Below, in pieces: positions 25,686-34,076 of a stretch of DNA of 64,000 nt. Below the pieces are notes generated by a model. It did no database searches and was not told the origin of the DNA. It saw nothing but the letters and a program-made list of their open reading frames with translations. The translations under genes were made by a program, and so were the position numbers. The stretch covers positions 1 through 64,000 of the forward strand of contig PNLP01000029.1 in NCBI GenBank assembly GCA_013823135.1, given 5' to 3'. Within the stretch, counting starts at the first letter, position 1. Each line of letters begins with the position of its first letter. Source of the DNA: Planctomycetaceae bacterium (lineage in GTDB: Bacteria > Planctomycetota > Planctomycetia > Gemmatales > Gemmataceae).

Positions 25686-26945
25686 ATGCCATTCAAGCGA
25701 CTCGACAGACGAACACTCCTTCGCTCCACCGGCGTGGCGATCGGGCTACCGTTCCTCGATGCGATGGTGCCCGCGAGCGCCGCGGAAGCGAAAAAGGTTC
25801 TCGCACAACCTCCGCGGATGGTGCTGGTGGGTCGGCCTCTGGGCTTGTACACCCCCTTCTTCTTCCCCGAGAAGGCCGGCAAGGACTACGAACCAAGCCG
25901 TTACCTCAAGATCCTGCAACCATTCCGCGATCAGTTCACGGTGTTCTCGGGGATGTCGCACCGGTATCCGGCCGGCCACTTCGCGGAAGTCGGCTTGATG
26001 ACGGGCGTGCACCCGGACAACATCCGCCCTAACGAAATCCGCAACGGCATCTCGCTGGACCAGGAAGTCGCGTCCCACCTCGGCGGCCAAACGCGCTACG
26101 CGTCCCTGGTGCTCGGCGGTGGAGATGCGTCCTGGAACCGTCGCGGGGTGCGTATCCCTTCGCAATCACGCGCGACTCAGGTGTTCAAGCAACTGTTCAT
26201 CCGGGGAACGCCGGATGAAGAAGCCCGTGAGATGCGCCGCATTCGCGACGGGCAGAGCATACTTGATGATGTGCGTGAGCAGGTGAAGACGCTGAACAAG
26301 AACCTCAGCGACACCGACCGTGTGCGGCTCGATCTGTATCTGTCGTCGGTCCGTGAGGCGGAACTCCGACTCCAGCAAGACGAGAAATGGGGCAAAACCC
26401 CTAAGCCTGAGGTGAAGGTTGCAGCACCCGTGCAGGATTTCGGTGGTCCGCAACTCCTTCAGCGGAGCCGGCAATGGTTCGACCTCGTGCAACTTGCACT
26501 CAAGACCGATTCGACGCGGGTGATTTCACTCCACCTCGGTTCGCAAGAACGCCCCGAGATCGACGGGGTCACGCTCCCCCACCACGACGCCTCGCACCAC
26601 GGGCAGGAACCCACCAAGCTCGAACAGTTGGCACTGATCGAAGAGGCCGAACTGAAGGTGCTCGGCGAGTTTCTCGACAAGATGAAGAAGAGCGTCGACG
26701 GCGAGCAGACGTTACTTGATCGCACTGCGATCTTCTATGCAAGTAACCTGGGCAACTCGTCGTCGCACGACAACACGAACCTGCCGATCCTACTCGCGGG
26801 CGGCGGATTCAAACACAAGGGGCACCTCGCGTTCGACCGGAAGAACAACGCGCTGCTCTCGAACCTGTATGTGCGAATGCTCCACCAGATGGGGGTCGAA
26901 GCGAAATCGTTCGGTGCCAGTACGGGGGTGGTGAGCGAGATCTGA
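25686..26945 (+). CDS. DUF1552 domain-containing protein, Tat-exported
   Basis: A 419-residue DUF1552 protein. The leader FKRLDRRTLLRSTGVAIGLPF is a twin-arginine signal, so it should be folded before export, like the DUF1501 protein near 9 kb to which it is distantly similar in layout. Visible family segments are GMSHRYPAGHF, GISLDQEVASHLG, YLSSVREAELRLQ, and SNLGNSSSHDNTNLPILLAGGGF near the end. DUF1552 genes almost always sit next to DUF1592 genes, as here; the two products may act together outside the cytoplasmic membrane. The start has a CGGAGA site 6 bases upstream. The biochemical role is unknown. Confidence 0.92.
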   Translation: MPFKRLDRRTLLRSTGVAIGLPFLDAMVPASAAEAKKVLAQPPRMVLVGRPLGLYTPFFFPEKAGKDYEPSRYLKILQPFRDQFTVFSGMSHRYPAGHFAEVGLMTGVHPDNIRPNEIRNGISLDQEVASHLGGQTRYASLVLGGGDASWNRRGVRIPSQSRATQVFKQLFIRGTPDEEAREMRRIRDGQSILDDVREQVKTLNKNLSDTDRVRLDLYLSSVREAELRLQQDEKWGKTPKPEVKVAAPVQDFGGPQLLQRSRQWFDLVQLALKTDSTRVISLHLGSQERPEIDGVTLPHHDASHHGQEPTKLEQLALIEEAELKVLGEFLDKMKKSVDGEQTLLDRTAIFYASNLGNSSSHDNTNLPILLAGGGFKHKGHLAFDRKNNALLSNLYVRMLHQMGVEAKSFGASTGVVSEI

Positions 26946-27002
26946 CTCAGGCCACGCTTACACCGATCCCTTCGTCGTGAGCAGAGTGTGTGTATCACTC
27001 TG

Positions 27003-30000
27003 TCACTCGTGGCCACTGTCTGAAGGCGTCGGTTGCTGTGGAATTGTGTCCGGTGAGAGTTTCCCAATGACGTAGGCAAACACAGGGGTGAGCAACACTC
27101 CGAAGATCGTGACACCGATCATCCCGCAGAATACCGCGATGCCGAGCGTTGCACGCATCTCAGCTCCTGCCCCGCTTGCAAGTACCAACGGCACCACTCC
27201 AAGGATGAACGCCAGGCTCGTCATGACGATCGGCCGTAACCGGGCAACACTGGCCTCAATAACAGCCTCACGCAACTTCACTCCGGTTGCACGCTTCTGC
27301 TTCACGAACTCGACAATGAGGATGGCGTTCTTGGCTGCGAGTCCGACCAACACGACGAAACCGATCTGCACAAAGATGTTGATATCGATCCCCACTGCCC
27401 GTACCCCAGCGATTGCCGACAGCAAGCACATCGGCATCACAAGGATGATCGCCGCAGGCATCGCCCAACTCTCGTACATTGCCGCAAGGACGAGGTAGAC
27501 GAGTACAACGGCCCCAATGAATGCCCAGACAGCCGCATTGCCTTCGAGAAGCTGAAGGAAGAACAATTCCGTCCACTCTGCAGTCATCTGCTTCGGCAGT
27601 GTTTCCTTCACCACGGTGTTAATGATGCGTATCCCATCCCCGCTGCTCGTCCCGGCCGCGAGGCTCCCGTTGATCGCTGCCGAAGGGTACATGTTGTAGC
27701 GCTGCACGAACCCAGGCCCTGAGGAGTCATTGATCGTCATCACGGAACCCAGAGGCACCATCTCGCCTTTGGCGTTCTTCACTCGCAGGTTGCGAACGTA
27801 CTCGGCATTGGCCCGGAATGGGGCATCTGCCTGGATCTTCACCTGCCAGGTACGACCGGAGAAGTTGAAGTCGTTCACGTATGCTCCACCGAGATACGCT
27901 TGCAGAGCGTCGAACACATCGGAGACCGCGACGCCCATCTGGAGACAACGAGTGCGGTCGATATCGGCGTAAAGCTGTGGCACAGCCGATCGAAACTGTG
28001 TGGATGCGTTCGTTACTCCCGGAGAGTGTTGGGCTTTCTTGGCGACCTCTGTTGCGAACTTCTCGAGCTCGCTGTACCCCACATCGCCGCGGTCCTGTAC
28101 GACCAGTTTGAATCCACCTGCTGACCCCAGCCCATCAACCGGTGGGGCAGGAAGCACCATCACGACCGCATCTTGGATCTCGCGGCGGAGTTTCGCCTGG
28201 AGCCGGAACAAGATGGCGAAGCCATTCTGCTCTGGGTCGTCTTTGCGGATGTCGAAATCCTTGAGGATCACGAAGATGCTTGCGTAGTTTGATCCGTTTG
28301 CCCCGAGCAGTAATGAGTATCCGCCGATGCCAATTGTGTGATCGACGCCGTTTTCTTCTCGGCAGATCTTGTCCACGGTTGCCATAACTTCTGCGCTGCG
28401 TTGAAGAGAAGCCGCGTCGGGCAACTGGATGTTCACAACCAGATACCCCTTGTCCTGGAACGGCACGAAACCGATGGGGGTTCTGGTGAGACCGAGGAAT
28501 GTCAGAGCAACCAAACCACTGTAGACAATGACCACGATGACGGTAACTCGCAGGAAGCCCGAAATGAGCCGGCCATAGCCGCGGGTGATGACATCAAACC
28601 CCTTGTTGAACCACTTGAAGCACCACGCCAGTGCCGTGTTGATCTTCACTGCTGTGAACCACCCAGCCACGACTCCCGGTATGAAGTATGCGGTCTGAAG
28701 TGCGTACCCGCTCCAGCTCTCGGGGTGCCCGAAGAAATGGTTGAGCAGCGACATTGTCAACCAACCCAGCAACGCGCAGATGCCCCACCACGGTAACGCT
28801 TCGGTCCCATGACCGTGACCACCCTGTGCGGCGGCGACCTTCCCACGGGCCGCAAAGATTGCTACTGCACGGGCGGGAGTCATGGTCATAGCGTTCACGG
28901 CCGAGATTATCATCGCAGCCGCGATCGTGAGTGCAAACTGCCGGAAGAATTCACCCGTGATTCCAGGTAGGAGTGCGCTTGGCAGGAATACCGAACTGAG
29001 CACGAGTGTGATGGCGATGATCGGGCTGGTCACCTCGTCCATCGCCTTGATGGTCGCACTGCGAGGGTCGTACCCCCTCGCGATCCAAGTCTCGATGTTT
29101 TCCAGCACAACAATGGCGTCGTCCACGACGATGCCGATCGCCAGGACCAAGCCGAACATTGTGAGGTTGTTCAAGCTGAAGCCTGCGACGGCCATTACCG
29201 CGAACGTGCCAGTCAGTGCGACGGGGACGTCGATCATCGGTAGGATCACCGCTCGCCAGTCTTGCAAGAAGAGCAAGACGACGATGGCCACGAGGATGAT
29301 CGCATCACGAAGTGAGTTGAACACCTCCTCAACGGATTGCTTGATGAACGGGGTGGTGTCGTAGCGAACCGCGTGCTTGATTCCGTCCGGGAACCGCTTG
29401 GCCAGGTCGTCCATCTTGGCCTTCACCAGGTCGGCGGTGTCGAGCGCGTTCGAGCCAGGGAGTTGGAAGATCGCCAGGCCAACGGCGGGCTTTCCGTCGA
29501 GGGTGTTACGCTGGTCCATACTCTTCGCCCCGAGTTCCACCCGGGCCACTTCCTTGAGGCGGACAGCCGCCCCGAGCGTTCCATCCTGGTTGGCTTGACC
29601 GGCCTTGACGACGATCTGCTCGAACTGGGATGCGTCGAGGAGTCTCCCTTGAGTGGACAATGTGAGTTGAAGCGCCTGGCCCGATGGGGCGGGTTCCTGG
29701 CCAATCTGCCCTGCGGCCACCTGGATGTTCTGGCCCTTAATTGCGTTCAACACGTCGGTCGTCGTGAGCTTGAACGAGTTCATTTTGTCTGGGATCAACC
29801 ACATCCGCATGCTGTAGTCTTGTTGGCCAAATAGCGTCACGTCGCCGACACCGTCGAGGCGAGCGAGTTCATCCTTCAACTGGATTGTTGCGTAGTTGCT
29901 CAGATCAAGCTGGCTCTTGCTACCATCCGGGCTGTACAGGCTGATGACAAGGAGAATGTTTGGGGACTTCTTCTTGATCGTCAAACCCTGGCGTTGAACG

Positions 30001-30365
30001 TCTGGGGGTAACTGAGCAGTGGCGAGGTTGACGCGATTCTGAACGAGCACTTGCGCCATGTTCAGGTCGGTGCCGAGCGCGAAGGTAACAGTCAGGTTGT
30101 AGGAGCCATCGTTGCCACTGGTGCTGGACATGTAGAGCATGTGCTCCACGCCGTTCACCTGTTGTTCGATGGGTGCGGCAACCGTTTCCGCGACGACCTT
30201 CGCACTCGCCCCAGGGTAAGAAGCGCTGACCTGGACTGAAGGGGGAGTAATGTCCGGGTACTGCGCGATCGGCAGTGTGACTGCGGCGGCCAGCCCTGCC
30301 AGCACGATCACGATCGAGATCACCCAGGCGAACACCGGGCGGTCGATGAAAAACCGAGCAAACAT
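27003..30365 (-). CDS. Efflux RND transporter permease (HAE1/AcrB type)
   Basis: A 1120-residue inner-membrane proton-drug antiporter. Features are the N-terminal FFIDRPVFAWVISI helix, the porter block YPDITPPSVQVSASYPGASA, and the TM4 proton-relay aspartates Asp415/Asp416 in IGIVVDDAIVVLENIE. The second half repeats the layout (YPSAAINGSLAAGTSSG, then QIGFVVLVGLAAKNAILIVEF in TM10). It is about 70 residues longer than AcrB. The excess is mostly an insert after TM6 (about residues 505-590) with a His/Gly-rich start and two extra hydrophobic stretches. The adaptor gene lies 69 bases upstream on the same strand. No outer-membrane TolC-type gene is adjacent, so the channel partner is encoded elsewhere or not by this operon. 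Confidence 0.94.
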   Translation of the reverse strand: MFARFFIDRPVFAWVISIVIVLAGLAAAVTLPIAQYPDITPPSVQVSASYPGASAKVVAETVAAPIEQQVNGVEHMLYMSSTSGNDGSYNLTVTFALGTDLNMAQVLVQNRVNLATAQLPPDVQRQGLTIKKKSPNILLVISLYSPDGSKSQLDLSNYATIQLKDELARLDGVGDVTLFGQQDYSMRMWLIPDKMNSFKLTTTDVLNAIKGQNIQVAAGQIGQEPAPSGQALQLTLSTQGRLLDASQFEQIVVKAGQANQDGTLGAAVRLKEVARVELGAKSMDQRNTLDGKPAVGLAIFQLPGSNALDTADLVKAKMDDLAKRFPDGIKHAVRYDTTPFIKQSVEEVFNSLRDAIILVAIVVLLFLQDWRAVILPMIDVPVALTGTFAVMAVAGFSLNNLTMFGLVLAIGIVVDDAIVVLENIETWIARGYDPRSATIKAMDEVTSPIIAITLVLSSVFLPSALLPGITGEFFRQFALTIAAAMIISAVNAMTMTPARAVAIFAARGKVAAAQGGHGHGTEALPWWGICALLGWLTMSLLNHFFGHPESWSGYALQTAYFIPGVVAGWFTAVKINTALAWCFKWFNKGFDVITRGYGRLISGFLRVTVIVVIVYSGLVALTFLGLTRTPIGFVPFQDKGYLVVNIQLPDAASLQRSAEVMATVDKICREENGVDHTIGIGGYSLLLGANGSNYASIFVILKDFDIRKDDPEQNGFAILFRLQAKLRREIQDAVVMVLPAPPVDGLGSAGGFKLVVQDRGDVGYSELEKFATEVAKKAQHSPGVTNASTQFRSAVPQLYADIDRTRCLQMGVAVSDVFDALQAYLGGAYVNDFNFSGRTWQVKIQADAPFRANAEYVRNLRVKNAKGEMVPLGSVMTINDSSGPGFVQRYNMYPSAAINGSLAAGTSSGDGIRIINTVVKETLPKQMTAEWTELFFLQLLEGNAAVWAFIGAVVLVYLVLAAMYESWAMPAAIILVMPMCLLSAIAGVRAVGIDINIFVQIGFVVLVGLAAKNAILIVEFVKQKRATGVKLREAVIEASVARLRPIVMTSLAFILGVVPLVLASGAGAEMRATLGIAVFCGMIGVTIFGVLLTPVFAYVIGKLSPDTIPQQPTPSDSGHE

Positions 30366-30434
30366 CGATTGTCCGGGTGAGTGGTGGGAATTGTGTTGCA
30401 GGGATTGTTCGATACGGCCCGATCGCGACCGCCG

Positions 30435-31664
30435 TTACGGCTTCCTCGCGGGATAGTCGATCGTCCCCAGTTCTGGATCCACAGGCTCGCCAGGTTGCAC
30501 TCGTTGGACGCCACGGATGATGACGCGATCGTCTCGTGTTAACCCTGTCTGCACGAGTCTGAGTCCATTGCTGAGTGGCCCCAGTGTGACCGGCTTGGCG
30601 ATTACCTTGTTGTCCGATCCAACGACGTACACATACTTCTTGCTTTGCTCGGTAACGACCGCACCATCCGGGATCAAGAGTCCGTCTTCGAGTGGCTTCC
30701 CGAGGGGCACGCGGCCCCGCACATACCGGTTTGGGATGAGCATGTGGTCTGTGTTCTCAAACACCCCGCGGACCGCGAGGGTTCCCGTGTTCGGATTGAG
30801 TTGGTTGCTCGCGAAGTCGATCGCGCCGTGGCGTGTGTACTCATCGGAACCTGATCGATTGTCTTCTGTGTCGCCGAGCAACTTGATGTCCACCTGGATG
30901 CGACCACCTCGATCCGCTGGCTTCAGCTTTCCATCATTGAACAGTCTTTGGTAGAACGCGACCGTCTGGTCATCCACGTCGAAGTACACATACATTGGGT
31001 CGATCGAAACGATGGTGGTCAGAACTGTGCCCTGTGTTTCGCCACCGGTGACGACGTTTCCTCTGGTGAGGTATGCCTTGTCAGTCCTGCCCGTGATGGG
31101 GGCACGCACGAGAGTCCAGATGAGGTTCTGCTTTGCCTTGATCACCGGACCCTGACCAGCATCCAGATCGGCTTTCGCTACCTTTGTCTGGGCAACGTTC
31201 GAGTCGTATTCCTGCTTGCTGGATACGCCCTTGTCGAAAGACACCTTTGCTCGGTCCTCATTGGCACGCGCCAGATCGAGCTTTGCTTGATACACGGCAA
31301 TCTGCCCAACAGCTTGCTTCAAGTCGGCATCATACGTGACGGGATCGATCTGAAAGAGCGGGTCGCCTTCATAAGCGTTGATCCCAAACAAACGGATTGG
31401 CCCGATGACGCTCTCGCCTTCCTTGAACAGCACCTGCTTGATGAATCCGCTGACCCGCGACCGAACTTGCACGGATTCGGGAGCAACCACGGATCCGGTG
31501 AGGTCGGTAAAGAGTGTGACGCGGTCCACCTTCGGAGTAGCTATCGTGACCTTGAGGAGGCCAGTATCAACGATTGGTTTCGGCCGCTTCCCGCAACCCA
31601 TTAAAGTCGCACCACCTATCGCCAAGACGATCAAGGCAGCAGTAAACGGTTGATTGGGGTTCAC
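30435..31664 (-). CDS. Efflux RND transporter periplasmic adaptor lipoprotein
   Basis: A 409-residue membrane fusion protein (MexE/AcrA-like). The N-terminus has a lipobox LMGC with Cys24 as the likely lipidation site. Then come the beta-barrel/lipoyl half (VQVRSRVSGFIKQVLFKEGESV), a coiled-coil hairpin (about 130-190, AVYQAKLDLARANEDRAKVSFD), the second lipoyl half (IWTLVRAPITGRTDKAYLTRGNVV), and the membrane-proximal domain with NPNTGTLAVRGVFEN and LLIPDGAVV. It bridges the permease, encoded next, to an outer-membrane channel. The insertion between lipoyl half and hairpin (FGINAYEGDPLFQID) is typical of this subgroup. Confidence 0.92.
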   Translation of the reverse strand: MNPNQPFTAALIVLAIGGATLMGCGKRPKPIVDTGLLKVTIATPKVDRVTLFTDLTGSVVAPESVQVRSRVSGFIKQVLFKEGESVIGPIRLFGINAYEGDPLFQIDPVTYDADLKQAVGQIAVYQAKLDLARANEDRAKVSFDKGVSSKQEYDSNVAQTKVAKADLDAGQGPVIKAKQNLIWTLVRAPITGRTDKAYLTRGNVVTGGETQGTVLTTIVSIDPMYVYFDVDDQTVAFYQRLFNDGKLKPADRGGRIQVDIKLLGDTEDNRSGSDEYTRHGAIDFASNQLNPNTGTLAVRGVFENTDHMLIPNRYVRGRVPLGKPLEDGLLIPDGAVVTEQSKKYVYVVGSDNKVIAKPVTLGPLSNGLRLVQTGLTRDDRVIIRGVQRVQPGEPVDPELGTIDYPARKP

Positions 31665-31878
31665 GGTCGCTTCCGCCCGGATGAGGTGACAGAGGGCGAT
31701 GACAGGTTAGGTGTCTTTTCGACTACCGGCAACCGGATATGAGCATGAGTTATGGTGAGAATTGGAGTGCATTATCCGAATTTTCGTATCGGCCCATGCT
31801 GTTGGGCGGTATAGTCCGCAGGTGCGTCTGGTCAGAGTGGCCGACGACTGTTTCGATAGCTATATGAGAGGCTTGCAG

Positions 31879-32289
31879 ATGGTGCGGAAATTGGGAGCGA
31901 TGTTGGCAGGTTTTGGAATGGTGGCGGTTTGCCTCGCGGTCAACGCGGCAGACGACAAGTCGCCAAGCACTAAAGAAATCATGAAAGCAGTTTCGTCGAA
32001 AGAAGGCTTCTGCGGCAAGTGCGTCGCGGCTGCGAAGGGCGAAAAGTGGGAAGATGCCCAGAAGTTCGCCAAGCAATTGGTGGAGTGCGCAGCGGCACTG
32101 CCCAAGAACAAGTGCCCGAAGGGTGACGCCGAATCTTGGGCGAAGTTGACCAAGGAGTACGCCGAGCAGGCCGCAGCTATTAGCAAGGCTGCCGAAGCTA
32201 AAGACGCCAAGGAGTTCGGGGCTGCAGTCAAGACTTTCACGAGTTCTTGCAAAGCCTGTCACGACGCTCACAAGGGTGGCAAGAAGTGA
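31879..32289 (+). CDS. Small secreted c-type cytochrome (cytochrome c'-like)
   Basis: A 136-residue protein with a signal peptide (cleavage near VNAADD, about residue 24) and a helical body. A single heme-binding motif, CKACH (residues 124-128), lies close to the C-terminus, which is the layout of four-helix cytochromes c'. An extra CGKC (45-48) and Cys70/Cys79 could form disulfides or bind metal. The ATG at 31879 is preferred because GAGAGG lies about 8 bases upstream; an in-frame ATG at 31864 has no ribosome site. It could pass electrons or bind gases such as NO, but this is inference. It is a single-gene unit ended by a strong terminator. Confidence 0.75.
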   Translation: MVRKLGAMLAGFGMVAVCLAVNAADDKSPSTKEIMKAVSSKEGFCGKCVAAAKGEKWEDAQKFAKQLVECAAALPKNKCPKGDAESWAKLTKEYAEQAAAISKAAEAKDAKEFGAAVKTFTSSCKACHDAHKGGKK

Positions 32290-32315
32290 TGTGAAAGTGC
32301 TGCTTACGAATGAAG

Positions 32316-32346
32316 ACGGCCGACTCAAATGAGAGTCGGCCGTTTG
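32316..32346. terminator. Strong bidirectional terminator
   Basis: A perfect 11-base stem, ACGGCCGACTC (32316-32326) and GAGTCGGCCGT (32333-32343), with a 6-base loop, followed by a short T-rich tail. It lies between the convergent cytochrome gene and the last gene of the secretion operon. Confidence 0.8.
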
Positions 32347-32357
32347 CATTGTGGGCG

Positions 32358-34019
32358 TTACTTCCCGTTCGAAGCGGTTACATTCAAGATTGGCCCACCG
32401 GTCGCGATCCGTTTCAAAATTGCGGCCGCCTCAGTGGGTGACGGTTTGGTTAATTCGTTGAGCGATTTCCCCAGTGTCCAGCGATAAAGAGTGGGTGTCG
32501 GGATTGCGGTTGCCAGGTTGCTCGCGACCAAAGCGAGCGGCTCTGCCGGGCCTTGTTTGGCGGTGCCGCTGCCTGTGCGGGAGCCACCTCCGCGCTTGGG
32601 AGTCTCGGTCTTGGCCAAATCGGGTCTCCCGCTTTCCGAGAGAATCACCGCATCGTCCTCGAACGCAATCACCTTGAATGACCGCTTCGTGGCAGAGAAG
32701 TCGTCTGAGAAGGACAGCACACCGGTTGGTTGTTCGTAATCGAGGTCCTTCTTCCATGTCTTTCCTGTAGCCTGCCAGAATCGCAGCACCTCGACCTGCT
32801 TTCCTGTTGCTGTGACCTCGTACTTGAACGGATTGGCGGCGTCGAAAATCACGGCCTTCATCATGCCATCGGAACGGCCTGACACGATCACAAGCTTGAT
32901 GGTGGAGGCGATGTCCATCCTGGGCTTTGGGGTTTCCACCACGGGAGGTTTCGCGATCGCCACCTTAAATGAGCTTTTCGCGGTCGTGCCCTCGGGGGAG
33001 GTAGCCACGACTGAGATGGTCGATGTTGCGCTCTCGGGCGTGTCCTCTGTCCCAACGCCAGGGATGGCGATAATGAGCGTCTTGGGATCCACCTTCAACT
33101 CGCCCTCGGGCAGCAACGACCCTGATGCAGTCGCGACGACCTTGGCACCAGCCGCACCATCACCCGAGAGACGGACCTTAACTTCAGCAGGTTTTTCATC
33201 CCTTTCGAGTGTGACACTATCGAACCGGCCGAGTGTCAGCGGGTTGACGCTGGGTTGCGGCAGGACGCCGTAGAACATGTCCTTCCAGGCGATGAACGAG
33301 TAATCGCGTGGCTTTGCTGCTAGTACCGCTGCTGGGGTCGGGTTAGGTGGTAGCAGAGACTTTCGAGCCTCCGCTTTGTCGAGGATGATTGCCTCGATGG
33401 TGAGGTGTAGATCCAGCCCGTTCCGCGGATCCGTCACCTTGTTGTCGCGAACGATGTTAATGAAAGTAATCTGGTGTAGCAGGTCGACCGAGTAGAAGGT
33501 CTTGAGGAAATCGACCACTTGCCAGATGTCCGCCTTCTTCACTTCCACCTTGAACTCAAGCCGGGTGTACGCTGGTTTTTTCAAACTCTGAGCTGTGACG
33601 CCCGGGGGAGAGCCGGCAGTTGGAGACGCTGCATTGCCAGAAGCATTTGCGTTGGGGTTGGGTAACACTAACTCCGGTGTTGCGGGAGCACGATTGTCGA
33701 GTACCCGCATGTCCGGAATCTTGTGATCGATGAGTTTCGCATTGCGGAGGAGTTGTTCGAGCAAGAGCTTGTACTGCGCCTTCGCTTGGTTGATGTCCGG
33801 AGGCAGGCTTTGACGCTTCACAGCGGCGATCTTCAGACGTGCAGCCATGACGGCGTTTGCTTTCTCGTCGTACCCGTTCGCTTCGGCCTCGAGTTTTTCC
33901 GCAGCAGCGTACTTGTCTTGCAATGGGGAATACACGAGAACATAGCCGACCAACGCCCCGCCGCCGAGGACGATCAGCCCAATCAGAAGTATGGCGTAAG
34001 CACGCTCGCGGGAAGTCAT
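32358..34019 (-). CDS. PilO/GspM-like platform protein with extra C-terminal domains
   Basis: A 553-residue protein. One N-terminal membrane helix (about 8-30) and a coiled coil (about 36-95) lead to a PilO/GspM-like ferredoxin-type region (about 150-215, LEFKVEVKKADIWQVVDFLKTF), with a Pro/Asn/Ala-rich linker at 110-145. An Ig-like beta segment follows (about 265-355). Residues about 370-465 (IKLVIVSGRSDGMMKAVIFD ... KVIAFEDDAVILSESGR) resemble the beta domain of PilP/GspC homology regions. The last ~85 residues are low-complexity and helical. It is the final gene of the GspE-to-GspM operon, 57 bases after the PilM-PilN fusion gene. The PilO part is fairly clear; the PilP/GspC reading is a hypothesis. 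Confidence 0.7.
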   Translation of the reverse strand: MTSRERAYAILLIGLIVLGGGALVGYVLVYSPLQDKYAAAEKLEAEANGYDEKANAVMAARLKIAAVKRQSLPPDINQAKAQYKLLLEQLLRNAKLIDHKIPDMRVLDNRAPATPELVLPNPNANASGNAASPTAGSPPGVTAQSLKKPAYTRLEFKVEVKKADIWQVVDFLKTFYSVDLLHQITFINIVRDNKVTDPRNGLDLHLTIEAIILDKAEARKSLLPPNPTPAAVLAAKPRDYSFIAWKDMFYGVLPQPSVNPLTLGRFDSVTLERDEKPAEVKVRLSGDGAAGAKVVATASGSLLPEGELKVDPKTLIIAIPGVGTEDTPESATSTISVVATSPEGTTAKSSFKVAIAKPPVVETPKPRMDIASTIKLVIVSGRSDGMMKAVIFDAANPFKYEVTATGKQVEVLRFWQATGKTWKKDLDYEQPTGVLSFSDDFSATKRSFKVIAFEDDAVILSESGRPDLAKTETPKRGGGSRTGSGTAKQGPAEPLALVASNLATAIPTPTLYRWTLGKSLNELTKPSPTEAAAILKRIATGGPILNVTASNGK

Positions 34020-34076
34020 CGGGGTCGGGCCTTGTTTCGAGGATCGGTCGGCGGGTTATGTGCGATTGAGCGATGC

